This document shows positions 1 to 9,074 of a stretch of DNA of 64,000 nucleotides, piece after piece. Origin of the DNA: SOKP01 sp048887165 (GTDB taxonomy: Archaea > Asgardarchaeota > Lokiarchaeia > Sigyniarchaeales > SOKP01). Under the pieces are notes generated by a model. It was not told the origin of the DNA. It was given only the letters and a program-made list of their open reading frames with translations, and ran no database searches. Within the stretch, counting starts at the first letter, position 1. Each line of letters opens with the position of its first letter. Both the position numbers and the translations under genes were made by a program. The stretch lies in NCBI GenBank assembly GCA_048887165.1, contig JBHLJZ010000002.1, positions 1 to 64,000 on the forward strand, read 5' to 3'.

Positions 1-1
1 T

Positions 2-127
2 AAAAACCTTATAAATCCAGAGCCAATTGTAACAAAAATAATCTCCATAGATGATATTGTTGAAGAAGGTTTTGAATCCGCTATTGATCCTGAAACAAAA
101 GATATCAAAATACTAGTTAAGCCTTAA
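2..127 (+). CDS. C-terminal fragment of a zinc-dependent alcohol dehydrogenase (MDR family), 5' end outside the window
   Basis: An open frame enters at the left edge and ends at TAA 125-127, giving 41 residues. The tail reads as the end of a medium-chain dehydrogenase: a segment resembling the ITHRFPLDEIEEAF region, then an acidic stretch, then the closing KILVKP, which matches the usual KV(L/V)V.P ending of zinc alcohol/threonine dehydrogenases. The catalytic and NAD-binding parts lie outside the window, so the substrate cannot be judged. It is followed by T-rich sequence (about 137-165) that could act as an archaeal U-tract terminator before the PEPCK gene. Confidence 0.55.
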   Translation, partial: KNLINPEPIVTKIISIDDIVEEGFESAIDPETKDIKILVKP

Positions 128-260
128 AAAACAAATTTTTTTATTATTTTATTTAAATTTTTTCTATAGTTTAACTGTTTTTGATTAAAGAACTCTAATT
201 TCGAAAATGTTTTAACCATATTTTCACTTTTGAATTTATAGATTTATTAAACGAGAAACG

Positions 261-2171
261 ATGGATTCAGCCAATACTATTATTCATGATTATGTCAAGA
301 AAGCCCTTTTATCACAAGAGGATCTCAAAAAATTACTTGCTCTTAATAATAATCCTGTGTTAGAGATTATTAGTAATTTTGTAAGCTTATGCAAACCTAA
401 TAAAATTTCAGTTATTTCAGATTCCAAAGAAGATATTGATTATATAAGATCTAAATCGATTCAAGTGGGGGAGGAATCTAAACTTGATTTAGAAGGGCAT
501 ACAATTCATTTTGATGGTTTTATATCTATGTCAAATCATGATCAGGCTCGAGATAAGGAGCATACGCAAGTTTTAATACCCAAAGAAGATAAGAACGTAT
601 ATCCTTGGATAAATACTATGGACAGAGATGAAGGATTAAATGAAATCTTGGAAATAATGGATGGATGCATGAAAGGACACGAATGTTTGGTAAGATTTTT
701 TTGTTTAGGTCCCAAAAATTCGAAGTTTTCAATTCTTGCCCTGCAATTAACGGATTCTTTTTATGTCACACATTCTGAGGATCTTCTGTATCGAGCGGGT
801 TATGAGGAATTTAAGCGATTAAATGGTTCAAATGATTTTTTTTATTTTATACATTCTTCAGGAGAATTGATTGGAGATCCTCCTGTCACAAAAAACTTAG
901 ATAAACGTCGAATCTATATAGATTTAAAAGAAAATCGTGTTCTCTCAGTTAATAATCAATATGCTGGAAATTCTCTCGGTCTCAAAAAACTCGCCTTAAG
1001 ATTGGGAATTTATAAAGCAAATAACGAAGATTGGCTCACCGAGCATTACTTTATTATGGGAGTTCTTCCTAAATTAAAAGAACGTATTACATATTTTTGT
1101 GGGGCATATCCTTCTGCTTGCGGGAAAACAAGTACAGCTATGCTCCCTGGACAGCAAATCATTGGAGATGACATAGCATATCTTAGAGTCTGGGATGATG
1201 GATATGCACATACAGTAAACATTGAAAGAGGTATTTTTGGAATTATTAAAGATGTAAATTCTAAAGATGATCCCGTTATTTTTGAAGCATTAACCACACC
1301 TCGGGAAACTATTTTTTCTAATGTGCTTATTAAAAATGGAACTCCGTATTGGATCGGAGATGGACGAGAAGTTCCAGAAAAAGGATATAACTTCTCAGGA
1401 TTTTGGAATAAGGGAAAGAACGATAAAGATGGTAAAGAAATACCCCATGCCCATCCAAATGCTCGCTATACAATCCGTATTGAAGAACTTAGCAATGCAG
1501 ACCCAGATCTTCATAATCCTGAGGGGGTACCGGTTCACGGTATCTTTTATGGAGGTCGAGACAGTGATACAATGCCTCCAGTTCTTGAAAGTATAGATTG
1601 GGAAACTGGCGTCTTTTTAGGAGCTTCTATTGAGTCTGAAACAACATCTGCTACTCTTGGTACTGAAGGTGTGAGATCTTGGCAACCTATGGCGAATCTC
1701 GACTTCTTAGTTGTTCCGCTAGAGAAATATTTAGAAAATCATCAAAATTTTGGTGCTCGTTTGAAATACCCTCCCAGGGTATTCGCAACAAATTACTTCT
1801 TAAAAAATGAAGAAGGAAAATATTTGAATGGGATATTAGATAAATTAATCTGGGTGATATGGGCAGAAGGTAGATGTCATAATGACTATGAAGTTATAAA
1901 CACACCTATTGGCCGCATACCTAGATATAATGATTTGAAAGAGCTTTTTGATTTATATCTCAATAAATCATACTCAGAAAAAGAGTATGAAGAACAATTC
2001 TCAATTAGAGTAAGTCAATTAATTGAAAAATTAGATAGAATTCAAAAGATATATGAGAAGGAGAAAAATATACCTAAATTTTTCTGGGATATTCTTTATA
2101 AACAAAAAGATGACTTAAAGGGTTTAAAAAATCGTTTTAATAAAGATATAATCTTACCCTCAGAATTATAA
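261..2171 (+). CDS. pckG: Phosphoenolpyruvate carboxykinase, GTP-dependent
   Basis: Converts oxaloacetate and GTP to phosphoenolpyruvate, CO2 and GDP, the first committed step of gluconeogenesis; cytosolic, Mn-dependent. The 636-residue length fits the GTP class (about 600-640). The kinase-1a P-loop with the GTP-class reactive cysteine is visible as PSACGKTS near residue 285, followed by the metal-binding kinase-2 region IIGDDIAYLR. Further downstream are the family blocks ARYTIR and the GGRDSDTMPPV nucleotide-site segment. The ATG at 261 follows AT-rich sequence without a clear Shine-Dalgarno site, so initiation may be leaderless. It is a single transcription unit. In an organism fixing carbon to acetyl-CoA or pyruvate it would feed sugar synthesis. 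Confidence 0.95.
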   Translation: MDSANTIIHDYVKKALLSQEDLKKLLALNNNPVLEIISNFVSLCKPNKISVISDSKEDIDYIRSKSIQVGEESKLDLEGHTIHFDGFISMSNHDQARDKEHTQVLIPKEDKNVYPWINTMDRDEGLNEILEIMDGCMKGHECLVRFFCLGPKNSKFSILALQLTDSFYVTHSEDLLYRAGYEEFKRLNGSNDFFYFIHSSGELIGDPPVTKNLDKRRIYIDLKENRVLSVNNQYAGNSLGLKKLALRLGIYKANNEDWLTEHYFIMGVLPKLKERITYFCGAYPSACGKTSTAMLPGQQIIGDDIAYLRVWDDGYAHTVNIERGIFGIIKDVNSKDDPVIFEALTTPRETIFSNVLIKNGTPYWIGDGREVPEKGYNFSGFWNKGKNDKDGKEIPHAHPNARYTIRIEELSNADPDLHNPEGVPVHGIFYGGRDSDTMPPVLESIDWETGVFLGASIESETTSATLGTEGVRSWQPMANLDFLVVPLEKYLENHQNFGARLKYPPRVFATNYFLKNEEGKYLNGILDKLIWVIWAEGRCHNDYEVINTPIGRIPRYNDLKELFDLYLNKSYSEKEYEEQFSIRVSQLIEKLDRIQKIYEKEKNIPKFFWDILYKQKDDLKGLKNRFNKDIILPSEL

Positions 2172-2246
2172 TTTATTTTCAAAAATTTTATAATTCTTTC
2201 AGTTACTAATTAAAATAATTAATTAAAATTTAATTGTTAAATTAAA

Positions 2247-2879
2247 ATGCTATTTGCAACAACTGGTGGGATTACATATTCTGTAGCGGAGTTTAATACA
2301 ATAATTACTATGTTAGGTTGCTTATGTGCAACAGTACAACTATCAACAGGAGCTTACGCCGCATACAAGAAAAAAAAAGTTGGATTACTAAAAACAAATG
2401 ATGCTTTATTTCGAGCCCATCGAGCTTTTGGAGGATTTGCTACCACACTTTATTTCCTGGGTTTATTCGCAGGTGTGACTGGATTTATCGGAGCAATAAT
2501 TTTTAATATCCCCCCTTTTGAAGGAACGGATACGAGCTTTAATTTTCACGTTTGGCCTAGTTTTGCTGTCGCTGTAGTTATTATATGGAAAACATATATC
2601 TCATATTTCAAAAAGCCATCAATATATAAAAAGAAATGGTTAGGTATTGCTACTTTTATCGCATGGGCATATACATGGATAACCTCTGCATTTTCCTATT
2701 ATCTAAGAACGATTGAACCTAATCTCCAACACGAACCCCCCAGATACTTATTACCAATTGAATTATTATGGCTTCAGATATTAATACCTTTTTTAATGGG
2801 TTCATTAATTAGCTATTTTATTTTAAAAGTAGCTAACAAATTAGAACTAAGAAAAGAACAATTAGCCACAAAAAAGTAA
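2247..2879 (+). CDS. Multi-pass membrane protein, possibly cytochrome b561/DUF4079-like
   Basis: This 210-residue protein has about five predicted hydrophobic segments (near residues 15-35, 62-88, 100-120, 128-150 and 172-195). Two helices carry histidines in positions that resemble b-type heme ligands: AHRAFGG at the start of the second segment and FHVWPSF in the third. This pattern recalls cytochrome b561 or DUF4079 membrane proteins, but I cannot confirm heme binding. It lies 75 bp downstream of PEPCK on the same strand and tail-to-tail with the GTPase gene. Function unknown; a membrane redox role is a guess from the histidines only. Confidence 0.55.
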   Translation: MLFATTGGITYSVAEFNTIITMLGCLCATVQLSTGAYAAYKKKKVGLLKTNDALFRAHRAFGGFATTLYFLGLFAGVTGFIGAIIFNIPPFEGTDTSFNFHVWPSFAVAVVIIWKTYISYFKKPSIYKKKWLGIATFIAWAYTWITSAFSYYLRTIEPNLQHEPPRYLLPIELLWLQILIPFLMGSLISYFILKVANKLELRKEQLATKK

Positions 2880-2890
2880 GTAATAATCTA

Positions 2891-3574
2891 TTAAACCAAG
2901 AATTTTAATCCTTCTTTTACTTTATAGATCTTTTTCTGACGATCAATTTCAATAAATCGCTTAATTTCAAGATTATTCAGGAAATCTCTCATTTCAATTG
3001 TATCTTTATTTAATTTTTCTGCTAAACCAGGTATATCTTCTTCATAGGATTTTAATATTTGAATAAGAGACGAATAATTTTCATAGATTTGGTTAACAAG
3101 ATTCTTTAATGCTTCTTCTAGATTTTCTCCAGTTCTAGTACTTGTACCAAAAATAATAGCATCTTGAGGTAAATAGTTCTGCGTCCGGACTACTTCAGGA
3201 TGACGTGCTCCAGCAATATCTTGCTTATTAGCTAAATAAACTATAGGAGTATCAGGTCCAATCGTTTTTCGAATAGAATTGAGGATAATAATCGCATCTT
3301 CATCTTTTTCTGGATGAGCAGCATCAAAGATGAATATAACTCCATCTGTTCCTCTACTGATTACTACATCTCTCATTACGTTGAATCTTAGGAGGCCAGG
3401 AGTACCAAACAAAAAGACATCAAAACCATTGAGCTTTATGCAACCCAGATCCATTCCAACAGTATAGTATTTATTATCTCGAGCTTTTGCTTCAACATTA
3501 AGCGCGTTCTCATCGAGTTTGCGGATAAAACTTGACTTACCACATTGTAAAGGGCCTGTAACCACGATCTTCAT
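2891..3574 (-). CDS. Small Ras-like GTPase (COG2229-like) with C-terminal winged-helix extension
   Basis: The 227-residue protein has a full G domain: P-loop GPLQCGKSS (7-15), switch I TVGMDLG around residue 38, switch II FGTPG (56-60), NKQD (116-119) and a G5-like TSTRTGE (144-150). FGTPG in place of DxxG is typical of the prokaryotic COG2229 group. The residue after it, normally Gln, is Leu61, the position of the Ras Q61L change that blocks GTP hydrolysis. Residues about 165-227 look like a small winged helix and may couple the GTPase to DNA or a partner protein. It has no prenylation-type C-terminus. Asgard genomes carry many such GTPases; the role of this one is unknown. Confidence 0.85.
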   Translation of the reverse strand: MKIVVTGPLQCGKSSFIRKLDENALNVEAKARDNKYYTVGMDLGCIKLNGFDVFLFGTPGLLRFNVMRDVVISRGTDGVIFIFDAAHPEKDEDAIIILNSIRKTIGPDTPIVYLANKQDIAGARHPEVVRTQNYLPQDAIIFGTSTRTGENLEEALKNLVNQIYENYSSLIQILKSYEEDIPGLAEKLNKDTIEMRDFLNNLEIKRFIEIDRQKKIYKVKEGLKFLV

Positions 3575-3869
3575 TTTTCCAGAATTAATCCGATTTTTTG
3601 TCGGATAAATCTTGTTTTTCAGTATTTATTATTGATTTATTAACTTTGTCTGTTTATTATTCTGTTTAATATATGGATAATATGAAAAAGATTTAGAGAG
3701 AAGATTAAGATTTGAAATGTATATAATAAAATATGCTAGAATTAATAAGATTTAAAATTCACGAAAATGTCATTATTACTTTATGAGAAGAAAACATAAG
3801 ACCTTTAATTTCTTCTTCAATGATTTTTTTCATCAAAATAATTTCTAAAAAATACTATAATCAAGTCTT

Positions 3870-3881
3870 TTTTGATCAAAA
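3870..3881. promoter_or_regulatory. 12-bp perfect palindrome upstream of hdrA
   Basis: TTTTGATCAAAA is its own reverse complement. It sits 3 bp before a longer palindrome and about 60 bp before the TATA-like box. The pairing suggests an operator for a dimeric wHTH regulator, possibly the Lrp-type protein at the operon's 3' end (inference). Confidence 0.4.
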
Positions 3882-3884
3882 CAG

Positions 3885-3906
3885 ATCGAAAATTATAATT
3901 TTCGAT
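3885..3906. promoter_or_regulatory. 22-bp perfect palindrome upstream of hdrA, candidate operator
   Basis: ATCGAAAA followed by TTATAA and TTTTCGAT forms a perfect 22-bp dyad. Even in AT-rich DNA a 22-bp exact dyad is unusual, and the CG steps near both ends argue against a simple A/T run. It lies about 35 bp upstream of the TATA-like element of the Hdr-Met operon, a position compatible with activator or repressor binding. Confidence 0.5.
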
Positions 3907-3941
3907 ATAAAAAATCATAAATCTGTCCTATAAGAGATAAT

Positions 3942-3952
3942 ATTTATATATA
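3942..3952 (+). promoter_or_regulatory. TATA-like box for the hdr-met operon
   Basis: ATTTATATATA lies directly after a purine-rich stretch (taagagataa) that could act as a BRE. It is the best match to an archaeal TATA element in the intergenic region. Transcription would start about 25 bp downstream, leaving a leader of roughly 110 nt before hdrA. Confidence 0.4.
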
Positions 3953-4087
3953 ATTGTATCTAAATAACTAAAATATAGCTTTAATGTTTTTCAAATAAAC
4001 AATTATTTTCAAAAAGGACTAAATATTTTAAAAAAACAACGAAATATCATAAAAAATTCAATTAAAATATATTAGAAACGATCAAAA

Positions 4088-7000
4088 ATGGGAAATAATA
4101 GTAATATAATGGTAATTGGTGGCGGGATTTCTGGTATAGAAGCCTCTTTAACTTTAGCTGAACAGGGATACCGAGTAATTCTTGTGGAAAAGACCTCTTC
4201 AGTAGGAGGTCGAATGGCGCAGTTAGACAAAACATTTCCTACATTAGATTGTAGTATATGCATCTTAGCACCCAAAATGGTTGAAAGTAGCAGACATCCT
4301 AATATTGAGCTTCTTGCTTATTCTGAAGTTGAAGATGTATCTGGTAAAGCTGGAAAGTTTAAAGTAAAGGTGAAAAAGAAAGCGAAATACGTGAATTGGG
4401 ATGCTTGTACAGGCTGCGGCGCTTGTAGTGAAAAATGTCCAATGAAAAAGATCCCCTCTGAATTTGAAGAAGCCATGGGAAATAGAACTGCGATTTATAT
4501 CCCCTTTCCACAAGCAGTTCCAAGGAAAGCTATTATTGATCCTCAAAAATGCCTTTATTTAACTAAGGGTTCTTGTCAACTCTGTGAAAAGGAATGTGAA
4601 GCAGGAGCAATAAATTGGGATGATAAAGATGAGATAGTAGAGTATAGTATTGCTTCAATCATCGTAGCAACAGGATATGATCAACTTGATCCTTCTGTTT
4701 TGGATCGATATCACTACGGAGAATACCCAAATGTTATAACAGCAATGCAATATGAGAGGTTATTAAGTGCCTCTGGTCCAACAGGAGGGGAAATATTACG
4801 TCCCTCAGATAAGGCGCATGCACACAATATAGCATTTGTTAGTTGTGTTGGATCTAGAAATGAGGATCTTTGTTCATACTGTTCTAAATTTTGCTGTATG
4901 TATCAAACCAAAGAAGCCGTTGTAACCCGAGAACACGCTCCTGACACAAACGTAACAATCTATTTCAATGATTTAAGGGTCATTGGTAAAAATCAAGATG
5001 AATTTACTGTTCGAGCAAAAGATGAATATAAACTGAAATATCATCATGGCATCCCTGGAGATGTTAGAGAACATCCTGATAATCATAATTTAATCGTTAA
5101 ATCAGCAAATTTAGATACAGGAGAAGTAGATATCGATGAATATGATCTTGTGGTACTTGCAAATGCTGTAATGCCAAGAAAAGATGCGAGTGAATTAGCA
5201 AAAATATTGGGTATTGAACAGAATGAATTTGGATTTTTTAAAACAGCGAATTCAACTGAAGATTTAAGATCTACTAAACTGGGAATATTTGTTACTGGTT
5301 CGTGTCAATCACCAGATGACATTGCAAATTCTGTTGCGAAAGCGGGTGGTGCTGCTGCACTAGCTGCAAGTTATGCAATCCCTTTAAGTGATGAAGAACA
5401 AAAAGTTGAGCTTCCACCTTTGAAGGATGTTAAACCTAGTGATGAATCCAGAATTGGAGTGTTTGTTTGCAGATGTGGTATAAACATTGCAGGATATATG
5501 GATGTTCCTAACTTAGTAGAATATGCAAAAACACTTCCTAACGTTGTTTTTGCGACGGAAAATAAATATAGTTGCTCACAATTAACTCAAGATATTATTA
5601 AAGAAAAAATTGAAGAACAAAATCTGAATAGAGTAGTTGTAGCTGCCTGTACACCAAGAACTCATGAACCATTATTTCAAAAAACAATTAGAGAAGCTGG
5701 ATTAAATGAATATCTTTTTAATTTTGTTAGTATTCGTGAATTAGATTCTTGGGTTCACATGAATGATAATCCAAAAGCAACTGATAAAGCAAAAGATTTA
5801 ATTAGAATGGGGGTCGCTCGCGTAAGAGCACAGAAATCAGAATTTAAAATTAAGGGACAGGTGGTTCCAGAAGCATTAGTTGTTGGTGGTGGAATTTCCG
5901 GATTAAGTGCAGCAATTGAAATCGCAAGTAAAGGCTTTAAAGTTCATCTTGTAGAAAAAGAAGATAAATTAGGAGGCCAATTAAACCAAATTTATAAAAT
6001 AAATTTTGATAGAATTGACTCAGAAGAATTCCTTAATGAAAAAATAAAGGAATTTAATTCTCAAAAAAATATTTCAACTTACTTAAATTCAATGGTTACT
6101 GATGTAAAAGGTTCTATCGGAAATTTCAAAGTTAAGGTAAAAAACAATAATGAAGGCAAAGATCTTGAGTTAAATGTTGGTATAATAATTACAGCTACAG
6201 GAGCTTATGAATACAAGCCTGAAGGTTGGTATCATTATGGTGAAAATGAAAACGTTATGACTCAGCTTGAATTGTCAGAAAAATTAAGAAAAAATGAATT
6301 AACTGATGGTGAAACTCTCGTTTTTATTCATTGCATTGGATCAAGACAACCAGAAGGTGGTAATGGATTTACGTATTGCTCACTTATTTGTTGTTCGGAA
6401 TCTATCAGGCATGCTCTATATGTAAAAGAAAATTATCCAAAATCTAATATCTATGTACTTTACAGAGATATACGAGTAGGTACTGATGAAGAACCTTACT
6501 ATTGGAAAGCTCGGGAAAATATCAATTATATTAGGTTTAATGATTATCCTACTGTTGATATTGTTAATGGTAAATTGAAGGTAAATGTTAAAGATATTTT
6601 AACTCAAACGGATCTAGATATTGAAGCTGATAAGATTGTGCTTTCCACACCTTTAGTTCCTCATGATACACAAAAATTGGGTGAACAGATAAAGTGTGCA
6701 AGAGATCAAAATGGTTTTTTCTTAGAAGCACACATAAAATTACGACCAGTAGATTTTGCTACCGATGGAATTTATTTAGCAGGGACATGTCATGGACCTA
6801 AAGGCATTGCAGATTCTATTTCTCAAGGTAGAGGTGCTGCTGCTCATGCATTAATCCCATTAATCTCTGGAGAGGTAGAAAATGAACCTCTAGTTTCCGT
6901 TGTAAATCCTGCTTTATGTATTGCATGCCAAAAGTGTGAAGAAGTATGTAATTTTGGAGCTATAGGAGTCAATTTCGATAATGAAGTATTAGTTTCAGAA

Positions 7001-7579
7001 TCCAACCCACTTTTATGTAAAGGATGTGGAGACTGTTCAGCTGCTTGCCCAGCAGGAGCAATCACTATGAGTCATTTCTCAGATCAACAAATCTATCCTA
7101 TGATAAGTGAAGCATTAAAGGGTGATTTTGTTGATGAAAGACCAAGAATAGTTGCGTTCTTATGTAATTGGTGTAGTTATGCTGGAGCAGATACATGTGG
7201 AGTAAGTCGGTTTCAATATCCTACAAATATAAGACCTATTAGAGTAATGTGTACAGGCAGGATTCCAAAACACTTCATACTACAAGCATTTCTAGAAGGT
7301 GCTGATGGTGTTTTTGTTGGCGGATGTCATATAGGTGATTGTCACTATTTAGAAGGTAACTATGATATGCTAAGAAGATATAACGAAATTCATGAACTTT
7401 TAGATAAAGTTGGAATTAATCCTGACAGATATAGACTTGAATGGGTATCAGCAAGTGAGGGTAAACGATTCTCTCAAGTAGTAACAGAATTCGTAAATAA
7501 AGTTAAAGACCTTGGACCCTTACCTAAAACTGGTGATAAAATAGAGCAAAAGAAAGAGAAAATTAAAGAGGTGGGATAA
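4088..7579 (+). CDS. hdrA: Double-flavin HdrA fused to MvhD (heterodisulfide reductase subunit A / electron-bifurcating core)
   Basis: The 1163-residue protein joins several electron-transfer modules. Residues 1-440 are an HdrA-like FAD module with GGGISG (11-16), an LDCSICI motif (C55, C58) and a ferredoxin insert CTGCGACSEKCP (C107, C110, C113, C117) plus a further cysteine cluster near 165-175. Residues about 455-580 are the canonical HdrA N-terminal domain (VFVCRCGIN). About 590-960 is a second FAD domain (GGGISGL, GGQLNQ) that lacks the ferredoxin insert. About 965-1015 hold two [4Fe-4S] motifs (CIACQKCEEVC, CKGCGDCSAAC). About 1025-1150 are an MvhD domain (FLCNWCSYAGAD, then MCTGR and GGCHIGDCHY). 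In known Hdr complexes HdrA bifurcates electrons at FAD and MvhD accepts them from a donor. The ATG at 4088 starts directly at the Rossmann strand. The gene is first in an operon with hdrC three bases downstream. Confidence 0.93.
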   Translation: MGNNSNIMVIGGGISGIEASLTLAEQGYRVILVEKTSSVGGRMAQLDKTFPTLDCSICILAPKMVESSRHPNIELLAYSEVEDVSGKAGKFKVKVKKKAKYVNWDACTGCGACSEKCPMKKIPSEFEEAMGNRTAIYIPFPQAVPRKAIIDPQKCLYLTKGSCQLCEKECEAGAINWDDKDEIVEYSIASIIVATGYDQLDPSVLDRYHYGEYPNVITAMQYERLLSASGPTGGEILRPSDKAHAHNIAFVSCVGSRNEDLCSYCSKFCCMYQTKEAVVTREHAPDTNVTIYFNDLRVIGKNQDEFTVRAKDEYKLKYHHGIPGDVREHPDNHNLIVKSANLDTGEVDIDEYDLVVLANAVMPRKDASELAKILGIEQNEFGFFKTANSTEDLRSTKLGIFVTGSCQSPDDIANSVAKAGGAAALAASYAIPLSDEEQKVELPPLKDVKPSDESRIGVFVCRCGINIAGYMDVPNLVEYAKTLPNVVFATENKYSCSQLTQDIIKEKIEEQNLNRVVVAACTPRTHEPLFQKTIREAGLNEYLFNFVSIRELDSWVHMNDNPKATDKAKDLIRMGVARVRAQKSEFKIKGQVVPEALVVGGGISGLSAAIEIASKGFKVHLVEKEDKLGGQLNQIYKINFDRIDSEEFLNEKIKEFNSQKNISTYLNSMVTDVKGSIGNFKVKVKNNNEGKDLELNVGIIITATGAYEYKPEGWYHYGENENVMTQLELSEKLRKNELTDGETLVFIHCIGSRQPEGGNGFTYCSLICCSESIRHALYVKENYPKSNIYVLYRDIRVGTDEEPYYWKARENINYIRFNDYPTVDIVNGKLKVNVKDILTQTDLDIEADKIVLSTPLVPHDTQKLGEQIKCARDQNGFFLEAHIKLRPVDFATDGIYLAGTCHGPKGIADSISQGRGAAAHALIPLISGEVENEPLVSVVNPALCIACQKCEEVCNFGAIGVNFDNEVLVSESNPLLCKGCGDCSAACPAGAITMSHFSDQQIYPMISEALKGDFVDERPRIVAFLCNWCSYAGADTCGVSRFQYPTNIRPIRVMCTGRIPKHFILQAFLEGADGVFVGGCHIGDCHYLEGNYDMLRRYNEIHELLDKVGINPDRYRLEWVSASEGKRFSQVVTEFVNKVKDLGPLPKTGDKIEQKKEKIKEVG

Positions 7580-7582
7580 AAG

Positions 7583-8113
7583 ATGACTGAAATGTTAAAA
7601 AAGAATGCAGTAGATTTGGATAAAGAGTTTAGATATGAAATAGCTGATAAGGTTGGTGCTAAATCACTATTAAAATGTATACAATGTGGTGTATGTAGTT
7701 CTGGCTGTACTGTTACAGAATATGTTGATATGCAGCCACATAGGGTTGTAGCCTCATGTCTCTTAGGTTTGAGAAAGGAAGTGCTCACGAGTAATGCAAT
7801 CTGGACTTGTTCTTTATGTCATAGATGTACCGAAAGATGTCCGAAAAATGTTGATTATTCATTTATTTTAGCTCTTCTAAGAAATTTAGCTGTAAAAGAG
7901 GGAAAAGTACCTAAAGAATATTCAAGTACAGTAGTAACAATATATAATAACGGATTCGTAGTACCCTACACTGGTGGATTAAAAGATAATATAGATAGAA
8001 GAAGAAATAGAATGGGACTTCCAGAACTTATTGCGCCTAATTTGGATGAAATAAGATTTATTATCGAAGAAACTGGCTTGGGAGATCTCGCAAAAAAAAA
8101 GGAGGATGATTAA
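7583..8113 (+). CDS. hdrC: Heterodisulfide reductase-like subunit C (HdrC)
   Basis: This 176-residue iron-sulfur protein carries two [4Fe-4S] motifs: CIQCGVCSSGCT (around residues 33-43) and CSLCHRCTERCP (around 77-88). HdrC relays electrons between the HdrA flavin/Fe-S system and the catalytic HdrB subunit. The start at 7583 is preceded by an AGGTGGG-type ribosome site inside the end of hdrA, and the next gene follows after two bases, so translation is probably coupled. Length is close to typical HdrC (about 180). In the methyl-branch context here, it likely serves a bifurcating complex with MetVF rather than CoM-S-S-CoB reduction; no coenzyme M genes are seen. Confidence 0.93.
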   Translation: MTEMLKKNAVDLDKEFRYEIADKVGAKSLLKCIQCGVCSSGCTVTEYVDMQPHRVVASCLLGLRKEVLTSNAIWTCSLCHRCTERCPKNVDYSFILALLRNLAVKEGKVPKEYSSTVVTIYNNGFVVPYTGGLKDNIDRRRNRMGLPELIAPNLDEIRFIIEETGLGDLAKKKEDD

Positions 8114-8115
8114 AA

Positions 8116-8997
8116 ATGGAATTTGCGTTATTTTTAGGATGTACAATACCTTTAAAGCTCCCTCATTTGGAAAAAGCCTTTAGAGATGTAGCAAGTATTT
8201 TAGATGTGAAGTTAAAGGAAATGGAGGGTGTAAGTTGCTGTCCCGAACCAGTATCACTACAATCTCTAAATATTGATACTTGGGTAGCTTTAGGAGCAAG
8301 AAATCTGGCTATTGCTGAAAAAATGGGTTTAGATATATTAACTATATGTTCAGGTTGTTATGAAACTTTAAAGACGGTAAGTGTTTTATTAGAAGAGGAT
8401 GAGGAATATCTAGAAAAAATTAATGGAATCTTAAAGAAAATTGGTTATACTTATACTGGAAAAACCAAAGTATACCATTTTGTTGAACTTTTTAGCAGAC
8501 CAGAATGGTTAGAAAAACTTAAAAATCTCCTAATTAAACCTTTAGATAATCTAAATCTCGCTGTACATTATGGATGTCATCTAGTTAGACCAAGTAAAAT
8601 TATGCGGTTTGATCACCCTGAGAAACCAGAAAAAATAGATATTATACTTGAAGCACTCGGTGCTAATACTGTTGAATTTGCTAACAAATTAGAATGCTGT
8701 GGTTTTTGCGCTAGACTGCAAGAAGAAATTGGCGAAAAACTTGTTGAAGATAAAATGACAGAGTTATGTGAGTTAGATGAAGAAGTAGATGCTCTAATAG
8801 CTGTATGTCCTGCTTGTACGACTCAATATGACAGAAAAGAAAAAATTATTGCTCGGAGAACGAGTAAAGAACTGGATATACCTGTCCTTTATTTAGCTGA
8901 AATGATGGCGATAAGTTTAGGAGTAGAGCTGGAAGATCTTAGCTTGAAAAATAGAAGTGTAAAACCTGATAAGTTAATTGAAAAATTAACGACCTAA
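8116..8997 (+). CDS. hdrB: Heterodisulfide reductase-like subunit B (HdrB), CCG-domain protein
   Basis: The 293-residue protein has the two cysteine-rich CCG domains of HdrB. The first reads LGCTIP, then SCCPEP, then CSGCYETL; the second reads HYGCHL, then ECCGFCAR, then CPACTTQYD. In structurally known HdrB each such motif binds a noncubane [4Fe-4S] cluster. The strong ribosome site AAAGGAGG before ATG 8116 supports the start. Gene order hdrA-hdrC-hdrB followed by metV-metF matches the HdrABC-MvhD-MetVF type of locus known from acetogens such as Moorella. The electron acceptor is therefore uncertain: a disulfide, ferredoxin, or direct delivery to MetVF. Confidence 0.93.
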   Translation: MEFALFLGCTIPLKLPHLEKAFRDVASILDVKLKEMEGVSCCPEPVSLQSLNIDTWVALGARNLAIAEKMGLDILTICSGCYETLKTVSVLLEEDEEYLEKINGILKKIGYTYTGKTKVYHFVELFSRPEWLEKLKNLLIKPLDNLNLAVHYGCHLVRPSKIMRFDHPEKPEKIDIILEALGANTVEFANKLECCGFCARLQEEIGEKLVEDKMTELCELDEEVDALIAVCPACTTQYDRKEKIIARRTSKELDIPVLYLAEMMAISLGVELEDLSLKNRSVKPDKLIEKLTT

Positions 8998-9074
8998 ATA
9001 ATGTATTTTTCTTAATATAAAAGATAAATTTAATGAATTTAAAAAAAAAATATGAAATTAAGGAGTTATATGAT

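Larger units (their letters stand above)
3575..4087. other. 513-bp intergenic region between divergent GTPase and hdrA genes
   Basis: Very AT-rich, with no credible coding frame on either strand. It holds two adjacent palindromes (3870-3881 and 3885-3906) and a TATA-like element (3942-3952), described separately. About 135 bp separate the TATA-like element from the hdrA ATG, so a 5' leader of roughly 100 nt is possible. The remainder shows nothing I can assign. Confidence 0.6.

Noticed and set aside
7474..7788. Minus-strand frame of 104 codons across the hdrA-hdrC junction
   Set aside because: Antisense to two strongly supported iron-sulfur genes; its sequence mirrors their cysteine codons.
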